Assembly (NCBI RefSeq): GCF_008704205.1
Contig: NZ_VXLC01000004.1
Span: 682,001-746,000 of the forward strand
Direction of reading: 5' to 3'
DNA length: 64,000 nucleotides
Source of the DNA: Nocardia colli
GTDB lineage: Bacteria; Actinomycetota; Actinomycetes; Mycobacteriales; Mycobacteriaceae
Within the stretch, counting starts at the first letter, position 1. Each line of letters starts with the position of its first letter. The position numbers and the translations under genes are program-made. Shown here piece by piece: positions 1 through 8,506 of the stretch. The notes beneath the pieces were generated by a model that saw nothing but the letters and a program-made list of their open reading frames with translations, was not told the DNA's origin and made no database searches.

Positions 1-2
1 CC

Positions 3-1763
3 GCCCGCGAGCTGTCGCCGGCCGCGTTGAGCGGTAACCAGAAGGACTGGATCAACCAGCACACCGTCTACACGCACGGCAACGGTTTCGTCGCCGCGCC
101 CGCCAACCGGGTCAACAAGCCGCAGACCGACGACCCGAACGCGACCGGGGGCAGCAGCGACAGCGGCTACCCGATCTTCATGGTCAGCGACCTGTTCACG
201 CCGACGGACAAGCAGCGGATCAAGGTCGACCAGCCGCGCATCTATTTCGGCGAGGTGATCTCGCAGGCCAGCCCGGACTACGCGATCGTCGGCGCGAAGG
301 ATGCCCAGCGGCCGCGCGAATACGATTCCGACACCGCGCAATTCACCTATGACGGCAAGGGTGGCGTGCCGATCGGCAACTGGTTCAACCGGCTCGCCTT
401 CGCCGCCAAGTACGCCGAGCGCAACATCCTGTTCTCCTCGGCCATCGGCGACGACTCCAAGATCATCTTCAACCGCGATCCGCGCGAGCGCGTGCAGAAG
501 GTCGCGCCCTGGCTGACCACCGACGGCAACGCCTACCCGGCGGTCGTGAACGGGCGCATCCAGTGGATCGTCGACGCCTACACGACGCTCGACGACTACC
601 CGTACGCGCAGAAGACCTCGCTGGACGGGGTCGAGGACAGCATCGACAAGAAGACCGGCAGGCTGCTGCCGCGCAAGCAGGTCAGCTACATCCGTAACTC
701 GGTCAAGGCCACCGTGGATGCCTACGACGGCACGGTGAAGCTGTACGAGGTGGATTCGAAGGATCCGGTGCTGAAGGCCTGGCGCGGGGTGTTCCCCGGG
801 GCGGTCGAGCCGGAGAGCGCGATCACCCCGGAGCTGCGCGCGCACTTCCGTTATCCGGAAGACCTGTTCAAGGTGCAGCGCGAGATGTTGACCAAGTACC
901 ACGTCGACGATCCGCGTGAGTTCTTCACCAACAACGCCTTCTGGTCCGTGGCCGCCGACCCGACGATCGACGGCGGGGCGCCGGCCAACCAGCCGCCGTA
1001 CTACGTGCTGCTGGGCGATCCGAAGGGCGGGAACAAGCCGGTCTTCAATCTGACCAGCGCGATGGTCGGCTACAACCGGCAATTCCTGTCGGCCTACATC
1101 TCGGTGCGGTCGGATCCGGACGATTACGGCAAGTTCACCATCTTGCGATTGCCGACCGATACGCAGACGCTCGGCCCGCAGCAGACCCAGAACCGGATGA
1201 CGACAGCGCCGGAGGTCTCGCGGGAGAAGACGCTGCTGTCCAACTCGAACAAGATCAAATATGGCAATCTGCTGACCCTGCCGATCGCCGACGGCGGAAT
1301 CCTCTACGTGGAGCCGTTCTACAACGAACGCAATACCGGAGCGAACACCGCGACCTTCCCGCAGCTGCTGCGCGTGCTGGTGAGTTACCGGGACGACGCG
1401 GGCAGCGTGAAGGTCGGTTACGCCTCGACCCTGGCCGAGGCGCTGAACCAGGTGCTGCCCGGAAGTGGCGCGCTGGCAACGCCTTTCGGTGGCGACTCGG
1501 GTACTCGACCGCGTCCGGGTTCGGTGCCCACGCCGCCGGCGGAGACCAGCACCCCGCCGCCGAACACCGGTACTCCGCCGCCGAACACGGGCACCCCGCC
1601 GCCGGCCGGTTCGTCCGCGGCCAAGGATGCCGCGGCCGCGGCGCTGAACCAGAAGATCGAGAACGTGCGTAATGCCATGCGCACGGGCAACTTCCAGGAT
1701 TTCGGCCGAGCACTCGACGAGCTGGACGCCGCGGTCAAGGCGTACCAGGACGCAGGGCGCTAG
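3..1763 (+). CDS. UPF0182 family protein, 3' part (5' end outside window)
   Basis: The open frame runs in from the left edge, so the start codon lies upstream; 586 residues remain of a family that is usually close to 1000 residues. UPF0182 proteins have an N-terminal block of membrane helices, absent here, followed by a large extracytoplasmic region, which is what is seen (the FTPTDKQRIKVDQPRIYFGE stretch and later FYNERNTGAN are family-like). The C-terminus is a low-complexity Pro/Thr linker with repeated NTGTPPP units (about residues 505-530 of the fragment), then an Ala-rich helix. Cellular role is not established. A strong hairpin follows the stop codon. Confidence 0.85.
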   Translation, partial: ARELSPAALSGNQKDWINQHTVYTHGNGFVAAPANRVNKPQTDDPNATGGSSDSGYPIFMVSDLFTPTDKQRIKVDQPRIYFGEVISQASPDYAIVGAKDAQRPREYDSDTAQFTYDGKGGVPIGNWFNRLAFAAKYAERNILFSSAIGDDSKIIFNRDPRERVQKVAPWLTTDGNAYPAVVNGRIQWIVDAYTTLDDYPYAQKTSLDGVEDSIDKKTGRLLPRKQVSYIRNSVKATVDAYDGTVKLYEVDSKDPVLKAWRGVFPGAVEPESAITPELRAHFRYPEDLFKVQREMLTKYHVDDPREFFTNNAFWSVAADPTIDGGAPANQPPYYVLLGDPKGGNKPVFNLTSAMVGYNRQFLSAYISVRSDPDDYGKFTILRLPTDTQTLGPQQTQNRMTTAPEVSREKTLLSNSNKIKYGNLLTLPIADGGILYVEPFYNERNTGANTATFPQLLRVLVSYRDDAGSVKVGYASTLAEALNQVLPGSGALATPFGGDSGTRPRPGSVPTPPAETSTPPPNTGTPPPNTGTPPPAGSSAAKDAAAAALNQKIENVRNAMRTGNFQDFGRALDELDAAVKAYQDAGR

Positions 1764-1779
1764 CCACCGTCGGTAACTG

Positions 1780-1822
1780 AACGAAATACGCCGCCAGCAT
1801 GGAGCTGGCGGCGTATTTCGTT
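1780..1822. terminator. Perfect 19-bp inverted repeat, terminator of the UPF0182 gene
   Basis: The arms at 1780-1798 and 1804-1822 are exact reverse complements of 19 bp around a 5-nt loop, starting 17 bp after the stop codon. There is no long T-tract, as is common in actinobacteria. The rest of the gap to 1965 is less GC-rich and shows no convincing gene. Confidence 0.8.
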
Positions 1823-1965
1823 ACGGTAAAGGGTTTTCCGGCCTCGAATGCTATTAGCAAGCTATTCGCGGTGAGTAGAACTTCGGTAGCAAAACGAATT
1901 CAAGCACGGTATTCCCCGGATTGTTGCCGAGGAAGGTATCGCTATACAGCGGTCTGCATAAACGA

Positions 1966-2003
1966 ATCGGCGCTGCTATCCCATCCGGGACAGCAGCGCC
2001 GAT
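1966..2003 (-). terminator. Hairpin downstream of the Rpf-like gene
   Basis: A 12-bp perfect stem (1966-1977 with 1992-2003) is capped by an inner tccc/ggga pairing. It lies 18 bp beyond the stop of the minus-strand transglycosylase gene. Confidence 0.65.
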
Positions 2004-2020
2004 GCGGGATCAGCCGGGAC

Positions 2021-2884
<864 letters not shown>

Positions 2885-3132
2885 TCACTACGATATTGTG
2901 ACCCGGATCACGTTTAACCGGTTGCCGCGAGCGGTGATAGGCCCATTCGCATCGCAGATCTCGTCGCTCCGTGCACGGCCCGCTGGCTCCGGGCTTGTGT
3001 GACCCTGCTCTCCAGTGCTGATTTTCTACCTCCGGAGCCCGCCTCCAAGACCGTGCCGCAGCGCGACGAATGCGCCGCTAACCAGGCGATTTGGCGTCCA
3101 CGGGAACCCGTGTGTAATGTTGTGTTTACCGA

Positions 3133-3206
3133 CGCGGGGTGGAGCAGCTCGGTAGCTCGCTGGGCTCATAACCCAGAGGTCGCAGGTTCAAATCCTGTCC
3201 CCGCTA
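3133..3206 (+). tRNA. Initiator tRNA-fMet (CAT anticodon)
   Basis: A complete cloverleaf of 74 nt without an encoded CCA. The acceptor stem has an unpaired first position (C1 opposite T72), and the anticodon stem has three consecutive G-C pairs around CTCATAA; both are hallmarks of the initiator tRNA. The T-arm is GCAGG/TTCAAAT/CCTGT. Confidence 0.95.
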
Positions 3207-3210
3207 CAAC

Positions 3211-3249
3211 GAAGAACGGCCCGGAACACACAGTTCCGGGCCGTTCTTC
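3211..3249 (+). terminator. tRNA terminator hairpin
   Basis: A 17-bp perfect stem (3211-3227 with 3233-3249) with loop acaca begins 4 nt after the tRNA and is followed by a T-rich stretch. Part of it recurs at 5676-5704. Confidence 0.8.
3217..3245 (+). repeat. 29-bp direct repeat, copy 1 (possible att remnant)
   Basis: It lies inside the tRNA terminator hairpin and matches 5676-5704 at 28 of 29 positions in the same orientation. The two copies bracket about 2.46 kb that includes the integrase relic. Confidence 0.7.
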
Positions 3250-3509
3250 TGTTCTCCTGGGCCCGGACAGTGACTCGGGGCTGCCGTGAGGTTCGGGTCG
3301 GTGCCGCCCAGTAGGTAGTTCGCGGCACGCACTGCGGCGTTCGGATCCATCCCTGGCAGTACGTGCGAGTCGGTCTCGAGGGTGAGCGACCGTCGGCGTG
3401 ACCGGCGCGCTCGCTGACCATCTTGGGGCTGATCCCGGCTGCCGGTGCGCCGGTCACGTACGAGTATCGACCATTGCTTCGCTGTCAGCTTTCGAGAATT
3501 CAGCAGCGC

Positions 3510-3914
3510 CTATTGCCGAATCGTTTTCCTGTCGGCGTTGACGATCGCGAGTGTGCCGACCAGGCCTGGCAATCCGACGAACAGCGCTGCGATTGCAAGG
3601 AACCCGCCGCCGATATCCGGTGACCCGCTGCGGCCTCGTACGATGAGAAAGACCACCAGGGTGACCACACCCGCAACCAGCATGGCCAGGTAAAGGATCC
3701 GCTGGGTTTTGCCGCTCGAGTTCTTGGTCAGGGTGTTGAGCGAAATGCCAAGCAGCCCAGCGGGAATGGCCGCGATGCCAAGGGCCATCAGCAACGCACC
3801 CTGCGGTACGGATCGCCCGATGAAACCACCGATCAGCGCCGCCGCCAGTGCGGCAATGGTGAGGATTTTCTGTGCCGTGGATACTGCCGGTGAGTAGTTC
3901 GTGGTAGGTGCCAT
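3510..3914 (-). CDS. Small membrane protein of unknown function
   Basis: 134 residues with about four hydrophobic segments (roughly residues 16-35, 40-58, 72-92 and 105-125) and short polar loops; no recognised family. It starts 18 bp after the phospholipase A2 gene in the same direction, with GAGGAGAT as ribosome site 9 nt before the ATG, so it is probably co-transcribed. A role in membrane integration or protection linked to the phospholipase is possible but is only context. Confidence 0.6.
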   Translation of the reverse strand: MAPTTNYSPAVSTAQKILTIAALAAALIGGFIGRSVPQGALLMALGIAAIPAGLLGISLNTLTKNSSGKTQRILYLAMLVAGVVTLVVFLIVRGRSGSPDIGGGFLAIAALFVGLPGLVGTLAIVNADRKTIRQ

Positions 3915-3932
3915 GACGTTGATCTCCTCGCT

Positions 3933-4847
3933 CTAAAGCTTGTTGCCGTGGGAAGCGGTTACGGCAACCCAGTAGGTCTCCGCGTACGTGTAGCAAACCA
4001 CCCGGCGAGGGTCGTAACCCTTATAGACGTCGCTGCACACCTTCTTCATGTCGTCATAGAGAGAAGTGTTGCATGCGCCGTAGCCCTGCCCCGTCTTGTC
4101 CGCCGCGTCGTAACACATGTCGTGACGGGCGCAGGCGCCGCTGAAGTCAGCGTTGGTGCCGGGCATCGGCGTCTGGTCTGGCGAGCCGGTGCAGTAGTCG
4201 TGGCGGGCCTTCTCGCAGTTAGGTGTTCGCGTGCAATCGGGGTCGTAGATATAGCCGGGCGGAACAGTTATCGACCCCATATCCGATTTCGCCGGGGTCG
4301 TTTGTGGGCGCGGAAGGGCCGGCACAACAGCATTCGAGGAAGGCTGCGGTGACACCGTCGTCGGAGCAATCTCGCCTTGCTGCGATCCGCTGCCGGCCGA
4401 AGGTGCCGACGGTTCACCACCCAGCGGTGTCGGTTCACCGATCGTCGATGGCGGAACAAACGGCGCGCGGGAAGTATCGCCGGGCGCCCCCGGCACGGGG
4501 ACGATGGGTGTGCCGTTGCCAGTGCCGACCGGTGGCGGAATAAGCGCTCCCGCATTCGTCCCGCTCCCGGCACCACTGGGCGACTGGACTGCGGGCGGCG
4601 CGGTAGGCAGCGGGGGTGGAGTGCTCGGAGGTCCAGGTGGTGGCGTCGGCGGATCGGGCACATCCACGCACGGCCAGCCGGGGTGCATCTGCTGCCATTG
4701 CGCACAAGGGATATTGGGTCCGGCCTGCGCGGGAGCACCCACTTGCGCGACCGAGAGCAGCGCTGCGTCGGTGATCAGCAGTGCAGCCGATACGCCTAGC
4801 GCGAGGACGAGACGGGATAGTCGTCTGCGAGGGCAGGGTGAGGTCAT
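3933..4847 (-). CDS. Secreted prokaryotic phospholipase A2 with a long Pro/Ser/Gly-rich linker
   Basis: 304 residues. A signal peptide (to about residue 42) and a Cys-containing segment precede a disordered Pro-rich linker of roughly residues 60-195. The C-terminal 105 residues are a prokaryotic PLA2 domain: ACARHDMCYD holds the catalytic His242-Asp243 pair, with CNTSLYDDMKKVC and VVCYTYAETYW supplying the conserved cysteines and helix 3. The enzyme should hydrolyse the sn-2 acyl chain of phospholipids outside the cell. The ATG at 4847 has GGAGAG upstream. It is the second gene of a probable three-gene unit and lies inside the repeat-bounded segment. Confidence 0.8.
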   Translation of the reverse strand: MTSPCPRRRLSRLVLALGVSAALLITDAALLSVAQVGAPAQAGPNIPCAQWQQMHPGWPCVDVPDPPTPPPGPPSTPPPLPTAPPAVQSPSGAGSGTNAGALIPPPVGTGNGTPIVPVPGAPGDTSRAPFVPPSTIGEPTPLGGEPSAPSAGSGSQQGEIAPTTVSPQPSSNAVVPALPRPQTTPAKSDMGSITVPPGYIYDPDCTRTPNCEKARHDYCTGSPDQTPMPGTNADFSGACARHDMCYDAADKTGQGYGACNTSLYDDMKKVCSDVYKGYDPRRVVCYTYAETYWVAVTASHGNKL

Positions 4848-4888
4848 CGGTTGGCTCTCCTTGTTTCGGACTCGGCGGTAGTCGAGGG

Positions 4889-5041
4889 TCAGAGCCAGAT
4901 GGGATCGCCGGCATCGGTGTCGGCGACGCGGTTCTTGTCCGGGACGGTGTCGGCGCTACTGGTGCCCGAGCTCAGCGCCAGCAGGCCCGCGGCGAGGAAT
5001 GCGGTGAGCACGGTGGTGAGTGCGGTGCGTGTGGTTGGCAT
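4889..5041 (-). CDS. 50-residue exported peptide
   Basis: The frame encodes a short basic start (MPTTR), a hydrophobic run (TVLTAFLAAGLLAL) and a likely signal peptidase site after SSGTSSA, leaving about 20 acidic mature residues ending DAGDPIWL. GGAAGGGG precedes the ATG. It lies 41 bp upstream of the phospholipase A2 gene in the same direction, suggesting an operon. No family recognised. Confidence 0.55.
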   Translation of the reverse strand: MPTTRTALTTVLTAFLAAGLLALSSGTSSADTVPDKNRVADTDAGDPIWL

Positions 5042-5256
5042 GACTTCGGCTGCCCCTTCCTGGATCGACGCATCAGCAGCATCGCTGTGGCAACTAGAGC
5101 TGTAACCCGGTTGTCAACGGAACGGGCGCAGCTGTCACACCCCGCTGGAAACCCCTGTCACATGTGGGTTGCCACAGGTCGAAACCCGATCGAAGACATC
5201 AACTCACCCCCGTGATCCGCGCCACTGTGACAGCGCGGGACCTGGAATTCGCACCC
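5042..5256. other. Intergenic stretch before the HTH relic
   Basis: The left part should carry the promoter of the three-gene phospholipase unit; a repeated CTGTCACA word (5132-5165 region) is visible. No gene is seen. Confidence 0.4.
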
Positions 5257-5417
5257 GTGAACCACCGCGAGCAGGGGCGTGAAGCGCTGGCACTACGGTT
5301 GAAGCAACTGCGTGGTGAACACCCGAGCCGAGCTTGCGGACGATCGGTCAACGCGCACAGGTCAGCCACACCACCGTCTCGCGGGCATTCTCGATCGAGG
5401 ACAGACTCCCCTCATGG
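5257..5417 (+). pseudogene. Frameshifted HTH regulator relic
   Basis: From a GTG at 5257 the first frame encodes REALALRLKQLRGEHP; the continuation EPSLRTIGQRAQVSHTT and then VSRAFSIEDRLPSW lies in another frame, so a frameshift sits near 5318-5325. Joined, the two resemble the N-terminal helix-turn-helix of actinobacterial XRE-like regulators. Downstream (5418-5675) all frames look degenerate. It lies inside the repeat-bounded segment. Confidence 0.45.
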
Positions 5418-5675
5418 CGATCGCGCGCTACGCCATACCGGCACAATCGAGCGCGCCGCTCGACGCCGGTCCCCCCGGCACCGACGTCACCCGGATCCGA
5501 CTGACCTACCTCTACCCCATCGCCGACGGCGCCACCTTCGCCATGGCCCTGCTCGGCGCCATGAGCGGAGCCCGAATCACCCGGTCTCGGCTACTCGCCC
5601 CTGCCGCCATCGCGCTCATCGGCAGCCGCACCCGACCCGTGCGCCACCTCGATATCGTCATCCTGACCATGCAAG

Positions 5676-5704
5676 CGGCCAGGAACACACAGTTCCGGGC
5701 CGTT
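5676..5704 (+). repeat. 29-bp direct repeat, copy 2
   Basis: Matches 3217-3245 with one substitution (c to a at the sixth base). It retains an imperfect hairpin and also lies just beyond the stop of the minus-strand acetyltransferase, so it may serve as that gene's terminator. Confidence 0.7.
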
Positions 5705-5712
5705 TTCTATGC

Positions 5713-6159
5713 TCAGTGACTGTCCATCTGCACCGTGAAGTGATGAGCGGTGATGTTCAGGTGGTGGCGCATGTAGAGGCGATGCGCGGCGGCTCGGTCG
5801 GGGCCTACGCCGGAATCCAGGTGGACGGCTTCGCACTTCAGGCGCAGTGCCTCCTGCTTCGCCCACGCCATCAGTAGATCCGCGTAACCGTGACCGCGCG
5901 CGGTGGACGCGGTGATGAGGTCGTCCACGTACAGGTGATGTCCCCACGCGCTGTGCCACGCCTCGCGGAAACCCAGCACCGAGACGGCCACGTCGCCGTT
6001 CCCGGCGAACACTCCGACGAGCCGGTAGCCGCGCGGCCGCAGGTCGGTGTCGACGAAGTCGACCAGCGCGTCCACCGTGCCCCATCGAGGGCGCAACTCG
6101 AGCAGGGTCGCCGCCGCCAACTTGGTCTGATCTGCACTGATTTCACGAATCTCGGTCAC
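5713..6159 (-). CDS. GNAT family N-acetyltransferase
   Basis: 148 residues covering a complete GNAT fold: beta strands around RLVGVFAGNG and VAVSVLGFREAW, the acetyl-CoA loop region in YVDDLITASTARGHGYADLLMAWA, and the C-terminal CEAVHLDSGVGPDRAAAHRLYMRHH. Substrate unknown. The GTG at 6159 is chosen because similarity to the family begins there; the frame runs further upstream through non-conserved residues. It lies outside the repeat-bounded element and may share its hairpin. Confidence 0.8.
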   Translation of the reverse strand: MTEIREISADQTKLAAATLLELRPRWGTVDALVDFVDTDLRPRGYRLVGVFAGNGDVAVSVLGFREAWHSAWGHHLYVDDLITASTARGHGYADLLMAWAKQEALRLKCEAVHLDSGVGPDRAAAHRLYMRHHLNITAHHFTVQMDSH

Positions 6160-6357
6160 GGAGCCGACGCTAGCGCCGCCCCACCGCCTCGGCCGAGGGC
6201 CACTTCGCCTCAACTCCGCCAGGCCACTGCCCGCTGAGCTGGCGATCTGTCCGATTCGTCCGGTCCGTTGATGATCTCGAGGGTACGTTCACAGGCAGAT
6301 CGCTATCGATGTTCGCCGCAGGTGTTCCGGAGGTTCATTCCTAACCGAGGAGACTTG

Positions 6358-7047
6358 ATGAACACGATTCCACTGACTGTCATGACCGCCGCGGTGGTCG
6401 CGGTATCCGTCGTCGCCGGCCCCGCCCACGCGGAACCCGGAGTGATGCTGGGCGGGGGCTCGGGAATCATCCTCGACGACTACGAACTGTGCACGTTGAC
6501 CACGATCGGTCGCGACGGCGCCGGCCGCTTGGTCGGCCTGACGGCCGGCCACTGCGCTCTGATCGGTGACCCGATCGCGTCCGAACAAGATTGGGGTGCC
6601 GGCGACGTCGGCCGAGTGGTAGACGTCAACGACGACCTGGATTACGCGGTGATCGAGTTCGACCCCGCGAAGGTGACCCCGGTGCGCCAGATCGGCGGCA
6701 CCACGATTGCCGGCCTGGGCACCTACCCGGGCCAGGGCGGTGTGGTCTGCGAAAACGGCCGTTCCACCGGCTTCGACTGCGGCATCGTCTGGGGTCACCT
6801 CGGTGACCGCATCCTGAACCAGACCTGTTCGCGCCCAGGTGATTCCGGCGGCCCCGTCACTGTGGACGATCTGCTCGTCGGGATGAACAACGGCCGAGTG
6901 GTCGGCGTTGCCGGAATCGACCTGAATGTCGAGTGCGTCACCGCGGCCAACCCGGTCCACTCACCCGCTTTCACCCACTCCATCACCGACATCCTGCGCG
7001 CGATAGATGCCGGAGGCGGCCCGGGTAGCGCCTTCCGTCCTATCTAG
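6358..7047 (+). CDS. Secreted trypsin-like (S1 family) serine protease
   Basis: 229 residues with a signal peptide ending near AHA (residue 25). The catalytic triad is visible: His65 in LTAGHC, Asp95 in LDYAV and Ser163 in PGDSGGP. Cysteines at 45/66, 131/141 and 157/192 could form disulfides. There is almost no propeptide, unlike streptogrisins. The ATG at 6358 is preceded by GAGGAG. It acts outside the cell; the substrate is unknown. Confidence 0.85.
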   Translation: MNTIPLTVMTAAVVAVSVVAGPAHAEPGVMLGGGSGIILDDYELCTLTTIGRDGAGRLVGLTAGHCALIGDPIASEQDWGAGDVGRVVDVNDDLDYAVIEFDPAKVTPVRQIGGTTIAGLGTYPGQGGVVCENGRSTGFDCGIVWGHLGDRILNQTCSRPGDSGGPVTVDDLLVGMNNGRVVGVAGIDLNVECVTAANPVHSPAFTHSITDILRAIDAGGGPGSAFRPI

Positions 7048-7068
7048 CCGCGCCACACCAGCGTCGAA

Positions 7069-7779
7069 TCATCGAGCCGCGTGCCGGTCGGACTCGTCGG
7101 CGTCCCGCGCGAGGATCCCATCGAGGATGACCCGTAGCTTCCACGTCTCGCGTTTGCTGCCGCCTACCGTCAGCAGCGGGGCGAGCTCGCGGATCGTGGG
7201 GTAGTCGTCGGCGGGGAGGGCTTGATAGACGGCGTCGAGGCGCGCGGCCGTGTCGGCTACGGACTCGGCGGGTTCGTCGGTGGCCGCCCGTGCGGCGGCC
7301 TCCAGGGCGGCCGAGGCGATGTATTGGCCCAGTAGGTCGACGGCCCAGGCACAGGCGGCGTCCTTGACTCCGCCGAGCCGCAGCAGGCGCAGCATCTCTT
7401 CGACCAGTCGCAGGATGTGCGGGCCGGTCGGGGCCTCGGTGAACGCGACGGCGGCGAGGTCGCGGTGCGCGGCAAGCGCGGCGACGGTTCGTTCGACGAG
7501 TAGTTCCAGCCGGTTGCGCCAGTCGCCGTCCGCCTCGGCCGGCAGTTCGACGGCCGCCACGGCGAGGTCGTGGGTCAGCAGCATCAGCTCGCGCCGGTCG
7601 TGCACATAGACATAGAGCGACGCCGAACCCGTATCGAGAACCTGGGCCACTCGGCGCATGCTCACCGCGGCGCAGCCCAACTCGTCGACCAGGTCGAGGG
7701 ACGCGGCCACGATCGCGTCGAGGCTCAGCGGAGCCTTCGCGGGACTGGTGCGGGGATTGGGGCGGGGGGAGCCGGGCAT
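7069..7779 (-). CDS. TetR family transcriptional regulator
   Basis: 236 residues: N-terminal TetR DNA-binding domain (AIVAASLDLVDELG, then SMRRVAQVLDTGSASLYVYV, with the last helix before HDRREL) and an all-helical C-terminal ligand domain. The start at 7779 puts the domain about 20 residues in; the upstream extension crosses promoter-like sequence. It is divergent from the NAD(P)-binding protein gene, with a perfect palindrome between them, so it very probably represses that gene and perhaps itself. Confidence 0.85.
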   Translation of the reverse strand: MPGSPRPNPRTSPAKAPLSLDAIVAASLDLVDELGCAAVSMRRVAQVLDTGSASLYVYVHDRRELMLLTHDLAVAAVELPAEADGDWRNRLELLVERTVAALAAHRDLAAVAFTEAPTGPHILRLVEEMLRLLRLGGVKDAACAWAVDLLGQYIASAALEAAARAATDEPAESVADTAARLDAVYQALPADDYPTIRELAPLLTVGGSKRETWKLRVILDGILARDADESDRHAAR

Positions 7780-7829
7780 GCGCCGAATCCTAGCTTGACA
7801 AACAGTGCTCGCGGCGAGCATCGTTCGGA

Positions 7830-7860
7830 ACGATCAGTGATCGTTACGATCACTGATCGT
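7830..7860. promoter_or_regulatory. TetR operator, perfect 15-bp inverted repeat
   Basis: Arms acgatcagtgatcgt (7830-7844) and acgatcactgatcgt (7846-7860) are exact complements around one base. It sits 22 bp upstream of the reductase ATG and 50 bp from the tetR start; a TTGACA at 7795-7800 may be the -35 of the rightward promoter. Confidence 0.75.
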
Positions 7861-7882
7861 CAAACTATGCAGAGGAGTTGCC

Positions 7883-8503
7883 ATGAAGGTCATCGTCTTC
7901 GGTGCCGCCGGACGGGCGGGTCGAGCCATCGTGACCGAGGCGCTGACCGCCGGTCACGACGTCACCGCCGCGGTCCGCGACCCGGCGAAACTGTCACCGG
8001 CCGATCAGCTCACCATGGTGCGCGCCGACGTTCGCGACCCGGACAGCGTGCGCGCGGCCATCGCGGGGCACGACGCGGTGATCAGCGCGATCGGCCCGGC
8101 CGGCCGCCACGCGCACGGCCTCTATTCCGACGCCGCCCGCGCCCTCGTTCCCGCGATGCAATCCACCGGAGTGGACCGCCTGATCGCCATCACCTCCAGC
8201 GGCGTCCGCCGCGACGACCCGAACCACGCCCGCTGGTACCGCTGCCTCGCCCGAACCCTGATGAACGAGCTCTACGGCGACATGCGGCTGATGGAATCCA
8301 TCATCACTGAATCCGCCGTGGACTGGACCTTCGTCCGTCCCACCCGCCTGACCGACGACCCGCCGACCGCGACCTACCGCGTCCAGGACGGCGAAACACC
8401 AAGCGGCGGTTGGAAAGTGCCGGTCGCCGACGTGGCCCGGTTCATCATCGAAGAACTGGACCGCCACCGCTGGTCCCACGCCGCGCCGACCCTCGCGCGA
8501 TAA
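7883..8503 (+). CDS. NAD(P)H-binding Rossmann protein (NmrA/atypical SDR type)
   Basis: 206 residues. The N-terminus KVIVFGAAGRAGRAIVTEAL has the GxxGxxG dinucleotide motif; VRDPAKL and the DAVISAIGP segment fit atypical SDRs, but a clear YxxxK catalytic pair is missing, so it may be a redox sensor or reductase. GAGGAGTTGCC precedes the ATG. It is probably controlled by the divergent TetR through the operator at 7830-7860. It ends 3 bp from the convergent MFS gene. Confidence 0.8.
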   Translation: MKVIVFGAAGRAGRAIVTEALTAGHDVTAAVRDPAKLSPADQLTMVRADVRDPDSVRAAIAGHDAVISAIGPAGRHAHGLYSDAARALVPAMQSTGVDRLIAITSSGVRRDDPNHARWYRCLARTLMNELYGDMRLMESIITESAVDWTFVRPTRLTDDPPTATYRVQDGETPSGGWKVPVADVARFIIEELDRHRWSHAAPTLAR

Positions 8504-8506
8504 ACC

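Larger units (their letters stand above)
3204..3457 (-). pseudogene. Tyrosine recombinase (integrase) C-terminal relic
   Basis: Read on the minus strand, one frame gives GISPKMVSERAGHAD and, after a frameshift near 3385-3395, another frame gives LTLETDSHVLPGMDPNAA and continues to a stop whose codon overlaps the tRNA 3' end (3204-3206). SPKxVSERxGHA...LxxxSHVLPGMD is the typical end of actinobacterial phage-type integrases, including the box II His and the SHVLPGM region just after the expected catalytic Tyr. Nothing of the N-terminal four fifths of an integrase is present upstream. This is a decayed remnant abutting a tRNA gene, the usual attachment target. Confidence 0.7.
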
